A DNA stretch of 64,000 nt, taken from NCBI RefSeq assembly GCF_000426345.1, contig NZ_AUFE01000021.1, positions 1 through 64,000 of the forward strand, in the 5' to 3' direction. Numbering within the stretch: the stretch's first letter is position 1; the number at the start of each line of letters is the position of its first letter. The position numbers were made by a program, and so were the translations under genes. Source of the DNA: Cupriavidus phytohabitans (GTDB lineage Bacteria > Pseudomonadota > Gammaproteobacteria > Burkholderiales > Burkholderiaceae). Of this stretch, positions 1 to 6,806 are shown in pieces. The notes under the pieces were generated by a model. It was not told where the DNA came from, made no database searches, and saw only the letters and a list, made by a program, of their open reading frames with translations.

Positions 1-465
1 CAGCATCGGCATGAAGCGCTGGTAGTGGTGCGCGGCCACCAGCACGGCCTTGTAGCCGGCGATGTTGGCCTGCGACGACAGCACGTCCATGCTCTGCGCG
101 CGCGTGGTGCGCGGCGCGGCCTCGAGCGCGAACGCGGTCACGTTGGCTGCTGCCATGCGCGCGTTGTTCTCGGCATCGAAGGGATTGAGCATGCCCACCA
201 GCACAGCCCCGGCCTTCATCTGGGCCAGTTCGGCCGGCTCGGGGGCGCGTACCTTGAGCACCAGTTGCGCCCCGAGCGCCTCGGCAGCGGTGCCGATGGT
301 GGCGCCGACCGCCTCATAGGCGGCATCGGGCTGGCTGGCGCGAACGCCGGCGCCGGCCTGGACGACCACCTTGTGGCCCTGGGCCACGTACTTCTTTACG
401 GTCTCCGGCGTCGCGGCAACACGCGCCTCCCCCGCCCGCGACTCCGTCGGGATCCCTATCAGCAT
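1..465 (-). CDS. pntAA: NAD(P) transhydrogenase subunit alpha part 1, 3' end outside window
   Basis: This is the N-terminal 155 residues of the proton-translocating nicotinamide nucleotide transhydrogenase NAD(H)-binding subunit, which moves hydride from NADH to NADP at the inner membrane. The start MLIGIPTESRAGEARVAATP and the segment SMDVLSSQANIAGYKAV are signatures of the AlaDH/PNT N-terminal domain. Three ATG codons lie in a row (471, 468, 465). The GGAGA ribosome site touches the first and is about 6 nt from the third, and the family normally begins M-x-IGIPTE, so 465 is preferred. The gene runs off the left edge; pntAB and pntB would be expected further left. A pyruvate/alanine dehydrogenase is the only serious alternative and is less likely from the RxQxMDxLSSQAN motif. 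Confidence 0.9.
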   Translation of the reverse strand, partial: MLIGIPTESRAGEARVAATPETVKKYVAQGHKVVVQAGAGVRASQPDAAYEAVGATIGTAAEALGAQLVLKVRAPEPAELAQMKAGAVLVGMLNPFDAENNARMAAANVTAFALEAAPRTTRAQSMDVLSSQANIAGYKAVLVAAHHYQRFMPML

Positions 466-520
466 CATCATTCTCCGGATCGGCCCCGTCCGGCGTCCGG
501 ACGGGCACCCTTGGTGCCGG

Positions 521-537
521 GCGCCGCATGGCGGCGC
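521..537. repeat. Perfect 7-bp hairpin
   Basis: GCGCCGC and GCGGCGC flank an ATG trinucleotide, giving a short GC-rich stem in the gap between the dioxygenase gene and pntAA. No U-run follows on either strand, so a terminator role is only possible, not shown. Confidence 0.4.
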
Positions 538-604
538 CGGTTTGCGGCGCTGGTTTGTGGCGCTGGTTTGTGGCGCTGGTTTGTGGCGCTGGTTTGTGGC
601 GCTG
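534..604. repeat. 13-bp tandem repeat, about 5.5 copies
   Basis: Four perfect head-to-tail copies of GCGCTGGTTTGTG occupy 547-598, preceded by one degenerate copy (534-546, GCGCCGGTTTGCG) and followed by a 6-base partial copy. The array ends 4 bp before the dioxygenase stop codon and lies about 60 bp upstream of pntAA on the minus strand. Being 13 bp long, each unit shifts the reading frame, and the array is noncoding on the annotated strand. It resembles a slippage-prone minisatellite. Confidence 0.85.
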
Positions 605-608
605 TGGC

Positions 609-1403
609 TCAGCGCGGCACTTCGCCTTCCAGCGTCACGCGGTTCAATACCCGCTCGGCATTGCCGTAGTCGTGCACGGCGTAGTGCATGGTGCAGCGGT
701 TGTCCCACATCACCACATCGCCCTGCTGCCACATATGGCGGTAGACGTTGTCGGGCGAGACCGAATGCTCGTAGAGGAAGTCGAGCAGCGGCCGGCTCTC
801 CGCGCCGGTCATGCCCTCGATGCACTGCGCGGTATCGGGGTGGCCCACGTACAGCGCCTTGCGGCCGGTTTCCGGGTGGGTGCGCACGATCGGATGCACG
901 GCGGTGGGAACCTTGTCAGAGCCGGTCATCCTGGCCAGCCGCGCGCCTGAGAAGCGGCAGCGAAGGCCTTCGATCATGCGCTGCATCGCCGGCGACAGCC
1001 GCTCGTAGGACACGTACTGGTTGCACCACATGGTGTCGCCGCCCACCGGGATGGTGACCGCAGACAGGATCGAGATCTTGGGCGGCACCTCGGTGTAGAT
1101 CGAGTCCGAATGCCAGGCCTCGGTCGATGCGGTCTCCTTGGGGATCTTGGTCACCTGCGCCAGCTCCGGGAACTCGGTCAGGCCCTTGAGCAGCGGGTTG
1201 CCCTGCACCGGCTTGCCCCAGCGCCGCGCGAAGGCGACCTGGGCGGCGGGCTGCAGGTGCTGGCCGCGGAATACCAGCACACCGTATTCCAGGAATGCAC
1301 GGTGCAGGATGTCGAAGCTGGCGTCGTCGAGCGGCTGGTTCAGGTCGACGCCGGTCACGGCGGCACCAACGGAGCCGGTCAGTGCCTGGATCTGGATGGT
1401 CAT
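609..1403 (-). CDS. TauD/TfdA family 2-oxoglutarate-dependent dioxygenase
   Basis: A 264-aa non-heme Fe(II)/2-oxoglutarate oxygenase that would hydroxylate an organic substrate while decarboxylating 2-oxoglutarate in the cytoplasm. The facial triad is visible: H98 and D100 in WHSD, and a distal His in CTMHYAVHD near residue 232; the 2-oxoglutarate-binding Arg lies in the RVLNRVTLEGE tail. Length matches the family (260-300 aa). Two ATGs are adjacent; AGGAG is 5 nt from the second (1403) and only 2 nt from the first (1406). It is last in a minus-strand operon after an MDR oxidoreductase (27-bp gap). The substrate cannot be told from sequence: taurine, phenoxyacetates and other acids are all known for this family. 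Confidence 0.88.
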   Translation of the reverse strand: MTIQIQALTGSVGAAVTGVDLNQPLDDASFDILHRAFLEYGVLVFRGQHLQPAAQVAFARRWGKPVQGNPLLKGLTEFPELAQVTKIPKETASTEAWHSDSIYTEVPPKISILSAVTIPVGGDTMWCNQYVSYERLSPAMQRMIEGLRCRFSGARLARMTGSDKVPTAVHPIVRTHPETGRKALYVGHPDTAQCIEGMTGAESRPLLDFLYEHSVSPDNVYRHMWQQGDVVMWDNRCTMHYAVHDYGNAERVLNRVTLEGEVPR

Positions 1404-1429
1404 CATGTCTCCTCGTCTTTTCTGTGGAA

Positions 1430-2401
1430 TCAGTCTGCAAGCAGCACGATCTTGCCCACGTGCTGCTCTTGCTTCATGTATGCATGCGCGGCGGCGATAT
1501 CGGTCATGGCAAAGGTGCGATCGACCGGCAGGCGCACGCGCCCGGCGCGCAGGAATGGCAGCATGTCACGCGCACACGCCTGGATGCACTCCAGCCGCTC
1601 CTGTTCGGTGCGCGTGCGGAAGGTCACGCCGATCAGCTGCAGGCGCTTGAGCCAGAGCTGCGTCAGGTCGATCTGCGCGGTCGCCGAGCCCAGCCGCGCG
1701 ATGTTCACCAGCCGGCCCTTGACCGCCAGGCTTTGCATATTGGCTTCGAACACCGGGCCGCCGACCGTGTCGATGATGATGTCGACGCCCTTGTTGCCGG
1801 TTGCCTTCATGACCGCCTCGACCTGGTCGTCGCGCGACGCATCGATGCCCACGTCCACGCCGAACTGGCTGATCTTGTCGAGCTTGGCCGCCGAGCGCGA
1901 CGACGCGATCACGGGGCGCGCGCCCATCAGCGAGGCGATCTGGATCGCCGCCAGCGCCACGCCACCCGAGGCGCCGTTGACCAGCACCGATTCGCCCGCC
2001 ACCAGCCGGCCGTTGGTGACCAGGGCATCATGCGCGGTGATGAAGACATTGGGAAACGCCGCGGCATCGATCCACGACAGCCCATCCGGCACCGGCATCA
2101 GCGCCAGCGGGTCGGCCACGACGTACTCGGCCTGGCAGCCGCGGCCATGGCCCATCACGCGGTCGCCCTTGCGCCAGCCGCTGACGCCCGCGCCAACGTC
2201 GGCCACCTCGCCGGCAAACTCGACGCCGGCGGTGATGGTATTTCCCGAGCGCAATTCTTTCGCCTGGTTGATCTCGCCCCGGTTCAGGCCGGCGGCGCGC
2301 ACCCTGACCAGCACCTGCCCCGCCGCCGCCACCGGCACCGGGATATCCTGCACTTCGACCATGCCGCCCTCCGGGCCCGGCACTACGCGGACTGCCTTCA
2401 C
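1430..2401 (-). CDS. Zinc-independent MDR oxidoreductase (quinone reductase/enoyl reductase type)
   Basis: A 323-aa medium-chain dehydrogenase/reductase. The GroES-like N-terminal half is followed by a Rossmann fold with VLVNGASGGVALAAIQIA at about residues 140-157. The structural-zinc cysteine cluster of alcohol dehydrogenases is absent and HGRGCQAEYVV replaces it, as in NADPH:quinone reductases. The start is GTG at 2401 with AAGGAG 6 nt upstream. It sits between the two small unknown genes and the dioxygenase and is probably co-transcribed. It would reduce a double bond or quinone, or oxidise an alcohol, made or used by the dioxygenase step; this link is inferred from position only. Confidence 0.85.
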   Translation of the reverse strand: MKAVRVVPGPEGGMVEVQDIPVPVAAAGQVLVRVRAAGLNRGEINQAKELRSGNTITAGVEFAGEVADVGAGVSGWRKGDRVMGHGRGCQAEYVVADPLALMPVPDGLSWIDAAAFPNVFITAHDALVTNGRLVAGESVLVNGASGGVALAAIQIASLMGARPVIASSRSAAKLDKISQFGVDVGIDASRDDQVEAVMKATGNKGVDIIIDTVGGPVFEANMQSLAVKGRLVNIARLGSATAQIDLTQLWLKRLQLIGVTFRTRTEQERLECIQACARDMLPFLRAGRVRLPVDRTFAMTDIAAAHAYMKQEQHVGKIVLLAD

Positions 2402-2480
2402 TGTTGTCTCCTTTCCCGTCTCGCAATGTGTTGCATGCCTTTGATCCTGTGCTGCCCTATGTACTGCCCAATATGCTGCC

Positions 2481-2846
2481 CTAGGCGCTGCCCAGCGCCG
2501 TCGCCCGGATCAGCGACAGCAGTTCCAGTGCGCGCTCGGCGGCCGCTTCGCCGCCGGGGTGGTTGCCGCGCACGAACGGCACGCGGCTGTCTTCAATCGC
2601 GGCCAGCGCATGCAGCGGCCTTTCCGCCGCCACCGCCAGCCGGCGGAATTCATTGACGGTCAGCAGGTAGCTGTGAAACACGTCCGCCTGTGGCGGCGTG
2701 GTGCCGCGCTTGTGCAGCAGCGCGTTGAGCCAGTGCGTGCCGGCCAGCATCGCGCCCTCGATCAGCATCTCGTAGTCAGCGCTGGTGCACTTCTGCAGCG
2801 AGGCCTCGATACCGAGCGCCATCGCCATGTGGCGTTCAATGTCCAT
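2481..2846 (-). CDS. Small helical protein of unknown function, paralogue of its upstream neighbour
   Basis: A 121-aa soluble, mostly helical protein with no recognised domain. The start is ATG at 2846, supported by AAGGAG 6 nt upstream; it overlaps the end of the preceding gene by 11 bp, so the two are probably translationally coupled. Residues around 27-47 read MLAGTHWLNALLHKRGTT, which lines up with MTAGTHAVNAALHHAGVT of the neighbour, suggesting an old duplication and possibly a heterodimer. Conserved His and Thr in the motif could bind a metal or ligand, but nothing proves it. The shared operon with an Fe(II) dioxygenase and an MDR enzyme suggests a role in the same pathway. Confidence 0.7.
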   Translation of the reverse strand: MDIERHMAMALGIEASLQKCTSADYEMLIEGAMLAGTHWLNALLHKRGTTPPQADVFHSYLLTVNEFRRLAVAAERPLHALAAIEDSRVPFVRGNHPGGEAAAERALELLSLIRATALGSA

Positions 2847-3297
2847 CCCTTGCTCCTTCCAGGCGCGCCGCCAGCAGTGCCAGGCAGCGGCGCAGCGCCG
2901 CATCGCAGACTCCGGCGATGGCCGGAGTGGGTTCAAGCCCTTCGCGCAGGCAGGGATCGCGGTAATGCTCGATCTCTTCCATCGCCGCCATCATTGCCGC
3001 GATGTCGGCTGGCACCGGTGCCTCGACTTTCGGCCGGCCGACATGGAGTACGTCACCCAGCGGACCGAACGCCGGCCTGAGGCTGCCGTCGGGCTGCGGC
3101 ACCAGGTAGACGCCCGGCTGCGTGGGGAACCTGTCGTCGTCCAGGGTGACGCCTGCGTGGTGCAGTGCCGCGTTCACGGCATGGGTGCCTGCGGTCATGC
3201 CTGCCCAGAACCAGAGGCCGAAATCCTGCTGCGGATCGAGCCGCGCACGCAACGCCTGCAGCCTCCCGATCTTCTCCTGGTGTGACCGAACCTTCAT
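2836..3297 (-). CDS. Small protein of unknown function with GTHxxNAxLH motif, first gene of the operon
   Basis: A 153-aa soluble protein and first gene of the minus-strand operon. No family is recognised. The motif GTHAVNAALHHAG at about residues 37-49 is repeated in the next gene. After it comes a segment about pathway-neutral features (QPGVYLVPQPDG, then FGPLGDVLHVGRPKVEAP) and a helical tail with IEHYRDPCLREG. It begins with ATG at 3297 after a GGGAGAAGG ribosome site. A good promoter (TTGACA, 17 bp, TATCGT on the minus strand) lies 66-94 bp upstream, next to an operator-like repeat shared with the divergent operon. Confidence 0.7.
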   Translation of the reverse strand: MKVRSHQEKIGRLQALRARLDPQQDFGLWFWAGMTAGTHAVNAALHHAGVTLDDDRFPTQPGVYLVPQPDGSLRPAFGPLGDVLHVGRPKVEAPVPADIAAMMAAMEEIEHYRDPCLREGLEPTPAIAGVCDAALRRCLALLAARLEGARDGH

Positions 3298-3362
3298 GCC
3301 TGCCTTCTCCCGTGGGTTCGAGGTGTCGATAAGCCGGCGCGGACATCGCTGCCGTTGTCATG

Positions 3363-3391
3363 ACGATAGACAGCGGCCGTGCTGGTGTCAA
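3363..3391 (-). promoter_or_regulatory. Sigma-70-type promoter for the small-protein/dioxygenase operon
   Basis: Read on the minus strand, TTGACA (3391-3386) is separated by 17 bp from TATCGT (3368-3363). The -35 box matches consensus fully and the spacing is ideal. It points at the ATG at 3297. Confidence 0.6.
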
Positions 3392-3398
3392 CAAACTT

Positions 3399-3412
3399 CT
3401 ATATAGGACTTG
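3399..3412. promoter_or_regulatory. Operator-like repeat 1 (probable GntR/UTRA site)
   Basis: CTATATAGGACTTG contains the perfect 8-bp palindrome CTATATAG, directly upstream of the -35 box of the minus-strand promoter. It matches 12 of 14 bases with the element at 3498-3511. Palindromic TATA-centred sites are usual for HutC-type GntR regulators, and one is encoded 1.5 kb away. Confidence 0.5.
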
Positions 3413-3455
3413 CATGGATGGAGTAGTGGTTTTCTCGTAGATCCCCCACTTCTTC

Positions 3456-3485
3456 TTGACCATACGCCGTCCGGTTCCCTACAGT
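3456..3485 (+). promoter_or_regulatory. Probable promoter of the UxaA/GntR/Ldh operon
   Basis: TTGACC (3456-3461) and TACAGT (3480-3485) are 18 bp apart. Transcription would start near 3492, so the operator-like repeat at 3498-3511 would lie in the first transcribed bases, a position suited to repression. Confidence 0.45.
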
Positions 3486-3497
3486 TGGCCTCAACAC

Positions 3498-3511
3498 CTA
3501 TACAGGAGTTG
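3498..3511. promoter_or_regulatory. Operator-like repeat 2 overlapping the ribosome site
   Basis: CTATACAGGAGTTG repeats the element at 3399-3412 with two mismatches; its core CCTATACAGG (3497-3506) is an imperfect palindrome. It also contains the AGGAG ribosome site of the small UxaA subunit (ATG 3516). The two cores are 99 bp apart, centre to centre. Confidence 0.5.
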
Positions 3512-3515
3512 ATCA

Positions 3516-3806
3516 ATGCCGCGAGCCATCGTACTGAACCCGGCCGACAATGTGGCCACCCTGCTGGACGCCGGCAACGCCGGCGAAGCCTGCCTGCTGG
3601 AAGGCGAGCGCGCCGGCAGGCTGGTGCTGCTGCAGGACGTGCCGTTCGGCCACAAGATCTGCATCGCCGACACGGCGGCGGGCGCCACCATCGTGAAATA
3701 CGGCCAGGTCATCGGCCGCGCCAGCCGCGCGACGCGCGCCGGCGAACACATGCATGTCCACAACATCGAGTCGGCGCGTGCCCGCGGCGACCTGCACAAG
3801 GGGTAA
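3516..3806 (+). CDS. UxaA-type hydro-lyase small subunit (SAF domain)
   Basis: A 96-aa protein made of one SAF domain, corresponding to the N-terminal part of altronate/D-galactarate dehydratases. VPFGHKICIADTAAGATIVKYGQVIGRAS is the typical core; the His in FGHK is conserved in the family. The protein ends HVHNIESARARGD, as in UxaA. It starts with ATG after AGGAG, 7 nt away. The large subunit begins 5 bp after the stop, so the enzyme is split into two chains here, as in other sugar-acid and related dehydratases. It would help dehydrate a hydroxy-acid. Confidence 0.85.
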   Translation: MPRAIVLNPADNVATLLDAGNAGEACLLEGERAGRLVLLQDVPFGHKICIADTAAGATIVKYGQVIGRASRATRAGEHMHVHNIESARARGDLHKG

Positions 3807-3811
3807 AGCAG

Positions 3812-4966
3812 ATGGCTACAAACTTCCTCGGATACCCGCGCGAGAACGGCGCGGTCGGCGTGCGCAACTGGGTCGCGGTGGTTTCCGTGATGGACAACTG
3901 CAACCCGGTGACGCGGACCATCGCCCGCACCGTGGGCGGCTGCATCCCGGTGACGACGCTGTTCGTGCGCGGGCAGTTCGGCGCCGACCTGGACTTCGCC
4001 TTCGAGTCGCTCGCCGGACTGGGCCGCAATCCCAATATCGCGGCGGTGCTGCTGGTCGGCCTGGAAGAGTCGTCGACCGAAGAAGTGGCGCGCCGCATCC
4101 GCGCCACCGGCAAGCCGGTTGAAAGCGTGCACCTGCAGCCCGATGGCACGGTCGCATGCATTGCCGACGGCACGCGCAAGGCTGCGCGGCTGTCGCTGGC
4201 GGCGTCGCGGGCGCGGCGCGTGCCGTGCCCGGTGTCGTCGCTGGTGATCGGCGTGGAGTGCGGCGGCTCGGACACCACCTCCGGGCTGAGCTGCAATCCC
4301 GTGATCGGCCGCATGGCGGACATGGTGGTGGCCGAGGGCGGCACCGTCATCATCTCCGAGACCTCCGAGTTCATCGGCGCCGAGCACCTGTTTGCCGAGC
4401 GCGCCGCCGATGGCCGCGTGCGCGAGGCCTTCGTCACCGCGGTGCGCAACATGGAGAACCTGGCGATCTCGCGCGGCGTGGACATGCGCGAGGACCAGCC
4501 CTCGCCCGACAACAAGCGCGGCGGCCTGACCACGGTCGAGGAAAAGGCGCTGGGCGCGATGGCCAAGGCCGGCACCAGCCCGCTGGTGGGCGTGCTGCGC
4601 TACGGCGAGGCGCCGCAGAAGAAGGGGTTGCATTTCATGGACGCACCGGCCGCGGCAGTGGAAAATCTCACTGCGCTGGCTGCCGGCGGATGCCAGCTGA
4701 CCTTCTTCGGCACGGGGGTGGGCAATCCGATCGGCAGCATGGTGGCACCGACGGTCAAGGTGTGCGGCAACGTCAATACCCTGCACACCATGGCCGACAA
4801 CATTGACTTCGACGTCAGCGGCGTCCTGCAGCACGGGGACAAGATCTCTGACCTCGGCGAGCAGCTGTATGGCTATGCGATCGATGTCGCATCCGGCACG
4901 CGGCTGACCAGCGAGGTGCTCGATATCCGGGAGACCGCGATCAGTCGATTCGCCCTGAGCCTGTAA
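3812..4966 (+). CDS. UxaA-type hydro-lyase large subunit
   Basis: A 384-aa protein matching the C-terminal catalytic region of altronate/galactarate dehydratases. Conserved features are YPRENGAVGVRNWVAVVS at the start, IGVECGGSDTTSGLSCNP near residue 150, ETSEFIGAEHL, and TFFGTGVGNPIGSMVAPTVKVCGN near residue 308. Cysteines in CGGSD and other blocks probably bind Fe. The ATG at 3812 follows the small-subunit stop closely; a longer in-frame extension upstream covers the small gene and is not real. With the Ldh-type gene downstream, it suggests breakdown of a 2-hydroxy or sugar acid. The exact substrate is not determined. Confidence 0.87.
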   Translation: MATNFLGYPRENGAVGVRNWVAVVSVMDNCNPVTRTIARTVGGCIPVTTLFVRGQFGADLDFAFESLAGLGRNPNIAAVLLVGLEESSTEEVARRIRATGKPVESVHLQPDGTVACIADGTRKAARLSLAASRARRVPCPVSSLVIGVECGGSDTTSGLSCNPVIGRMADMVVAEGGTVIISETSEFIGAEHLFAERAADGRVREAFVTAVRNMENLAISRGVDMREDQPSPDNKRGGLTTVEEKALGAMAKAGTSPLVGVLRYGEAPQKKGLHFMDAPAAAVENLTALAAGGCQLTFFGTGVGNPIGSMVAPTVKVCGNVNTLHTMADNIDFDVSGVLQHGDKISDLGEQLYGYAIDVASGTRLTSEVLDIRETAISRFALSL

Positions 4967-4971
4967 CAACC

Positions 4972-5676
4972 ATGACCAAACTTAGCAGCGTCTCCGACGC
5001 CATCATCCGCTCCATCGAGTCCGGCGCCCTGCGCGAAGGCGACCGGCTGCCCTCCGAGGGCGAGCTGGCCACCTTCCACGGGGTCAGCGTGGGCACGGTG
5101 CAGAAGGCGCTGGCCCGGCTGACGCACTCGGGGCTGATCACGCGCGAGCAGGGCCGTGGCACCTTTGTCTCCGGCACCCGGGTCGCGCCGGCCGATGTGC
5201 GCTACCTGCGCTTTCGCGACGAGCAGGGCAACGAGCTGCCGTCCTATGTGCACGCCCGCTCGGTCAAGCGCATCAAGCGCCAGGGGCCGTGGTCGGAATT
5301 CCTCGGCGGCGATGGCTATGTGCGCATCGAGCGCGTCATCAGCGTGGGCGGGCGCCTGGACCTGTACAGCGAATTCTGGCTGCGCGAGGAAGACTTCGCC
5401 CAGCTCGGCGGCCTGGACCGCGAGGCGCTGGAGAAGAACCTGCGCGAGCTGATCGGCCAGCGCCTGTCGCTGCCGACGCTGCGCGTGGACCAGTGGATCC
5501 GCTTCGGGCCGGCCCCCGCCGCGGCGGCGCGCGAGATCGGGCTCGAAGCCGACGCGCCGGCCTTCATCATGGAACTGCGCGGCTACACGCTGCGCGACCA
5601 GCCGCTCTACTACCAGTCGGTCTATGCCGCCCCGTTCCCGGAGCGCCTGATGATTGTCAGGGAGAAGTCAACATGA
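4972..5676 (+). CDS. GntR/HutC family transcriptional regulator (UTRA domain)
   Basis: A 234-aa regulator. Residues 1-70 form the GntR winged helix (LREGDRLPSEGELATFHGVSVGTVQKALARLTHSGLITREQGRGTFV) and residues 90-230 a UTRA ligand-binding domain, which includes YVRIERVISVGGRLDLYSEFWL. The gene lies 5 bp after the hydro-lyase and overlaps the next gene by 4 bp, so it is inside the operon it probably represses. The paired CTATAxAGGA repeats in the intergenic region upstream are the likely binding sites, with relief by the substrate acid. The DNA-site assignment is inferred. Confidence 0.9.
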   Translation: MTKLSSVSDAIIRSIESGALREGDRLPSEGELATFHGVSVGTVQKALARLTHSGLITREQGRGTFVSGTRVAPADVRYLRFRDEQGNELPSYVHARSVKRIKRQGPWSEFLGGDGYVRIERVISVGGRLDLYSEFWLREEDFAQLGGLDREALEKNLRELIGQRLSLPTLRVDQWIRFGPAPAAAAREIGLEADAPAFIMELRGYTLRDQPLYYQSVYAAPFPERLMIVREKST

Positions 5677-6716
5677 CGACCCGCCCCATCCGACGTACCG
5701 CAGACCAGCTCACGCACTGGACCGCGGCCGTTTTCGAAGCGTGCGGCGTGGCCTCCGGCCATGCGCACAAGGCTGCCGCGGCGCTGGTGCGCAGCGAACT
5801 GCGTGGCTACAAGACCCATGGCCTGACGCGGGTGCCGTCCTACGTCGACCGGCTGCGCGCGGGCGACTTCAACCCGCGTCCGCGGATGTCGCACCGCGCC
5901 TTCCCCGGCGGGATCGTGCTCGATGCCGATGGCGCCATGGGCCAAGTGGCGGCGCCGCACGCGGTGCAGCTCGGCCTGCAGGCGCTCGAGCACAGCGCCA
6001 GCGTGCTGGTCGCGGTGCAGTCGTGCGGCCACCTTGGCGCGCTCGGCCTGCCGGCGCTGCAGGCCGCCGAGGCCGGCGCCTTCTGCATGGTCGGGCAGCG
6101 CACCCCGCCGGTGCTGGGCATGGAAGGCTTTGCCCGCCCGGCGCTGGGCCACAACCCCATTGCTTTCGGCTGCCCGCTGCCGGGCGCGGCGCCGATCGTG
6201 TTCGACGTGGCCTGCAGCGTCGCCGCGCGCGGCCATATCCTGCTGGCCGCGCGCGAAGGCAAACCCATCCCGGAAGGCTGGGCCCTCGACGCCGACGGCC
6301 AGCCCACCACCGATGCGCCGAGCGCGCTGGAGGGGTCGCTGCTGCCCATGGGCGGGCACAAGGGCATCGGCATCGCCATGATGGTGGAGTGCCTGGCCGG
6401 CGCCATGGCCGCCACCGCGGACTCGCTGTCGCCGGACCGCAATACTGTCTCCGGTGCCGGCGCGGTCGGCCGCCAGGGCGGCTTCGTCTGGCTGGTCAAA
6501 CCCGAGGCCTTCGCCGGCCAGCAGCTCTTTGCCGACTATATGGCGCAATGGACCGGCAACTACCTTGCCGCGGGCGGCGCCGACGCGCGCCTGCCCGGCC
6601 ATCGCGGCGACTTGCTCGAGCGCGAAGGGCGCCAGCATGGCATCGCCTTGCCTGACGCCCTAGTGCGAGAGCTGGACACGCTAGGCCAGGCGCTGGGCAT
6701 CCCCCTGCCCGGGTAG
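5673..6716 (+). CDS. Ldh family NAD(P)-dependent malate/L-lactate-type oxidoreductase
   Basis: A 347-aa member of the malate/(S)-sulfolactate/ureidoglycolate dehydrogenase family, which is unrelated to Rossmann-fold LDH. Visible family blocks are SELRGYKTHGLTRVPSYVDRL at about residue 36, VQSCGHLGALG with the active-site His, GHNPIAFGCP, and LPMGGHKGIGIAMMVE. It would oxidise a 2-hydroxy acid to the 2-oxo acid, or the reverse, in the cytosol. The ATG overlaps the regulator stop codon (ATGA), indicating coupling. The C-terminal segment is complete, ending ALGIPLPG. It is the last gene of the UxaA operon. Confidence 0.88.
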   Translation: MTTRPIRRTADQLTHWTAAVFEACGVASGHAHKAAAALVRSELRGYKTHGLTRVPSYVDRLRAGDFNPRPRMSHRAFPGGIVLDADGAMGQVAAPHAVQLGLQALEHSASVLVAVQSCGHLGALGLPALQAAEAGAFCMVGQRTPPVLGMEGFARPALGHNPIAFGCPLPGAAPIVFDVACSVAARGHILLAAREGKPIPEGWALDADGQPTTDAPSALEGSLLPMGGHKGIGIAMMVECLAGAMAATADSLSPDRNTVSGAGAVGRQGGFVWLVKPEAFAGQQLFADYMAQWTGNYLAAGGADARLPGHRGDLLEREGRQHGIALPDALVRELDTLGQALGIPLPG

Positions 6717-6806
6717 CCGGTTCCCTTCCCGTTTAGCCACAGATCCGGGTGCCACGCGCACACCGGCTGGCCCCGTTCAACCCTGCTAGCCTGAAAAACC
6801 GCCAAT

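Noticed and set aside
534-604. CRISPR-like array
   Set aside because: Units are 13 bp with no spacers; it is a simple tandem repeat and no cas genes are present.
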